NCBI GenBank assembly: GCA_021654635.1
Contig: AP025179.1
Location: 372,001-436,000 of the forward strand
From: Mycobacterium kiyosense
GTDB taxonomy: Bacteria > Actinomycetota > Actinomycetes > Mycobacteriales > Mycobacteriaceae
Direction: 5' to 3'
Length of the DNA stretch: 64,000 nt
Shown here: in pieces, positions 62,537-64,000 of the stretch
Layout of the letters: every line of letters starts with the position of its first letter
Position numbering within the stretch: position 1 is the stretch's first letter
Notes under the pieces: generated by a model
What the model was told of the DNA's origin: nothing
The model's input: the letters and a program-made list of their open reading frames with translations, nothing else
The model's database searches: none
Made by a program: the position numbers and the translations under genes

Positions 62537-64000
62537 TTACGTTTGCTCGCTTGGGCTTTCGGGAGCGGTGACGGTCCCGGCCTCGACCTCGGTCTGGGTT
62601 TCGGCCTCGGTTTGGGTTTCGGCCTCGGCTTGGGGTGCGGGCTCGGCTTGGGGTGCGGGTTCGGTGTCTTTGGCCTTGTCGCGCGACTTCTCCCGGGCCT
62701 GATGGGCAGCCTGGTGTTCGGCCGCGATCGCATGTGCGATCGCACCCGGAATCCGGTGGAATCCCTTGCGGTCGTACAGGTGGGTGACGATGCCGCCGAA
62801 CAACAGCCCGATCACCAAGCCGATCGCCGTCATCGACAGCGCCTGGGACAGGCCGGCATCGCCGTGGCCGTCGAGGTAGAGCAGCGCGCGCACGCCCAGG
62901 AACACCTGGTGCATCGGCTCGAACTCGGCCAGCCAGCGGAACAGCGGCGGGACCGCCTCGAGCGGCACCGTCGCACCCGCCGACGGGAGGCCGAGGATCA
63001 CGAAGATCAGCATGCTGACCAGAAGTCCCATCGACCCGAACACCGCGATCAGCGAGCTCGACGTGACACCCACCGCGGTGATGGCGAACACGCCGTAGAG
63101 CCACAGCTGCCCTCCCAGCGTGACGGGCATGCCGAGTTTGTCCGCGATGAGCAGGTAGATGCCCGACGTCAGCAACGCCAGCACCACCATCATCCCCCCA
63201 CTTGATCAGCAGCGTGCGGAACCGCGAGATGCGCACCTGCTCGGCGAACCGGTACACCGGGCCGAATTCTGCTGGTACGTAACCAAGCATCGAGTCGACC
63301 AGGGTGCTGACCACGACGCTGCCGGTGAAGCCGGCCAGCAACAGCAGCAGGGCATAGTAGAAGGCCGACAACCCATTTCCGGTGCCATTGGGTAGCGGAT
63401 TGTAGATGTCGGATTTGATCTCGATCGGACTGTTCAAGGCGAGCACCGCCGCGCCGGCCATCGGCGCGCCACCGGCTTTGAGCGATCACATCGGCCGAAA
63501 GCCGTTCGCCCATCCTGCTATTCGCGGTCGCAGCGGCGCGGGTCAGGGTTTGTCCGGCGATGCTCGCACCCAACGTGCCCGCCCGCGGGTTGGTCAGCAC
63601 GGTGATCGTCGGCCGCTCCGCGCGGTTGGCCGTCAACGCGCTCTCGCCGAGGTCGCGCACCTTGAGCGAGAATCCGGGCGGAATCACCATCTCCCCGTAC
63701 ACCTGGGCCCGGTCCAGCTGTTGTTTGGCCTCGGCCTGCGGCAGTACACGAACGTCGAACTTGTCTTTGTCCAGGGCGGAGACCAGGCCGTCGGCGATCA
63801 TCTTGCCGTAGGGGCCGGCGTCCTGGTTGACCACCGCGATCGGGAAATGCCGCAGGTTGGTGGTCGGGTTGAGGATACCGCCCAGGTAGAGCGCGGACAG
63901 TGCGGCCAGGAACGCCGCCGTGATGACGATGGGTGCCAACCAGAACCGCACCGTCCGAAGTGACTTCGTATTCCGGTCGGGTTTGGGGGCGGCGTGGCGG
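62537..64000 (-). pseudogene. YhgE/Pip-family membrane protein, two frameshifts, 5' end beyond window
   Basis: Three frames together give one protein of the ABC-2/YhgE-Pip type, corresponding to Rv0180c. They are: the N-terminal part with the first membrane helix (FWLAPIVITAAFLAALSALY); a middle part (MAGAAVLALNSPIEIKSD, GLSAFYYALLLLLAGFTGS); and a C-terminal part with further helices and an acidic repeat tail (EPAPQAEPAPQ, ETQTEAETQTE). The shifts are near 63480 and at a six-C run, 63194-63199. A GTG at 63951 could be a start, but the frame stays open to the window end with a plausible cytoplasmic tail (APKPDRNTKSLRT), so the gene probably continues outside. Confidence 0.75.

Overview
The window is high-GC actinobacterial DNA and reads as a chromosome segment of a slow-growing non-tuberculous Mycobacterium. 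The signs are five PE proteins with C-terminal PE-PPE hydrolase domains, a complete mce1 operon (fadD5, yrbE1A/B, mce1A-F, four Mce-associated genes), the ptpB-fadE2-pntAA-pntAB-pntB block and mycobacterial SAM methyltransferase paralogs. The gene order matches, from memory, M. tuberculosis Rv0144 to Rv0180c, with a large insertion and an enlarged PE block. Species cannot be named from the sequence alone. No tRNA, rRNA, CRISPR array or insertion sequence was seen, and no gene-free stretch exceeds 300 bases.

Layout. 0.15-1.8 kb: pirin and a TetR regulator. 1.8-7.1 kb: two tandem methyltransferases, an aldehyde dehydrogenase, an SDR and a quinone reductase. 7.1-14.3 kb: four tandem minus-strand PE genes with PE-PPE domains, the first one frameshifted. 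14.4-19.6 kb: ptpB and fadE2 (minus), then the three-gene proton-translocating transhydrogenase (plus) and a 41-residue small protein. 19.8-25.3 kb: a TetR regulator, a fifth PE protein, and a redox cluster of a frameshifted DapB-like protein, an SDR and an FAD oxidase.

25.3-42.6 kb is an accessory catabolic island between what look like the Rv0161 and Rv0162c orthologs. It has a TetR/thioesterase/SMP-30 operon divergent from a thioesterase-like/LLM/acyl-CoA dehydrogenase operon. A DUF427 protein, a pentapeptide-repeat protein and a class III CoA-transferase follow. Next is a tightly coupled operon: unknown protein, NIPSNAP-like protein, cytochrome P450, alcohol dehydrogenase, HpcH/HpaI aldolase, SnoaL-like protein, SDR, enolase-superfamily dehydratase and HSL-type hydrolase. 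An orphan PrrB-like histidine kinase ends the island. Three copies of the same 24-bp operator-like motif (TTACAAA-N10-AGTGTCA) lie in front of these operons, so the island looks like one regulated pathway, probably under the local TetR protein. This is the best candidate for an undescribed system.

42.6-61.2 kb: adhE1, two small conserved genes, mce1R and the mce1 lipid-import operon. A 54-bp tandem repeat expands the first Mce-associated protein, and a 15-bp perfect palindrome sits before yrbE1A. 61.3-64 kb: a phosphodiester-glycosidase-like exported protein and a YhgE/Pip membrane protein that runs off the window.

Caution: four genes carry frameshifts (five sites), three of them one extra base in a short homopolymer. 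Some or all may be assembly errors rather than pseudogenes.
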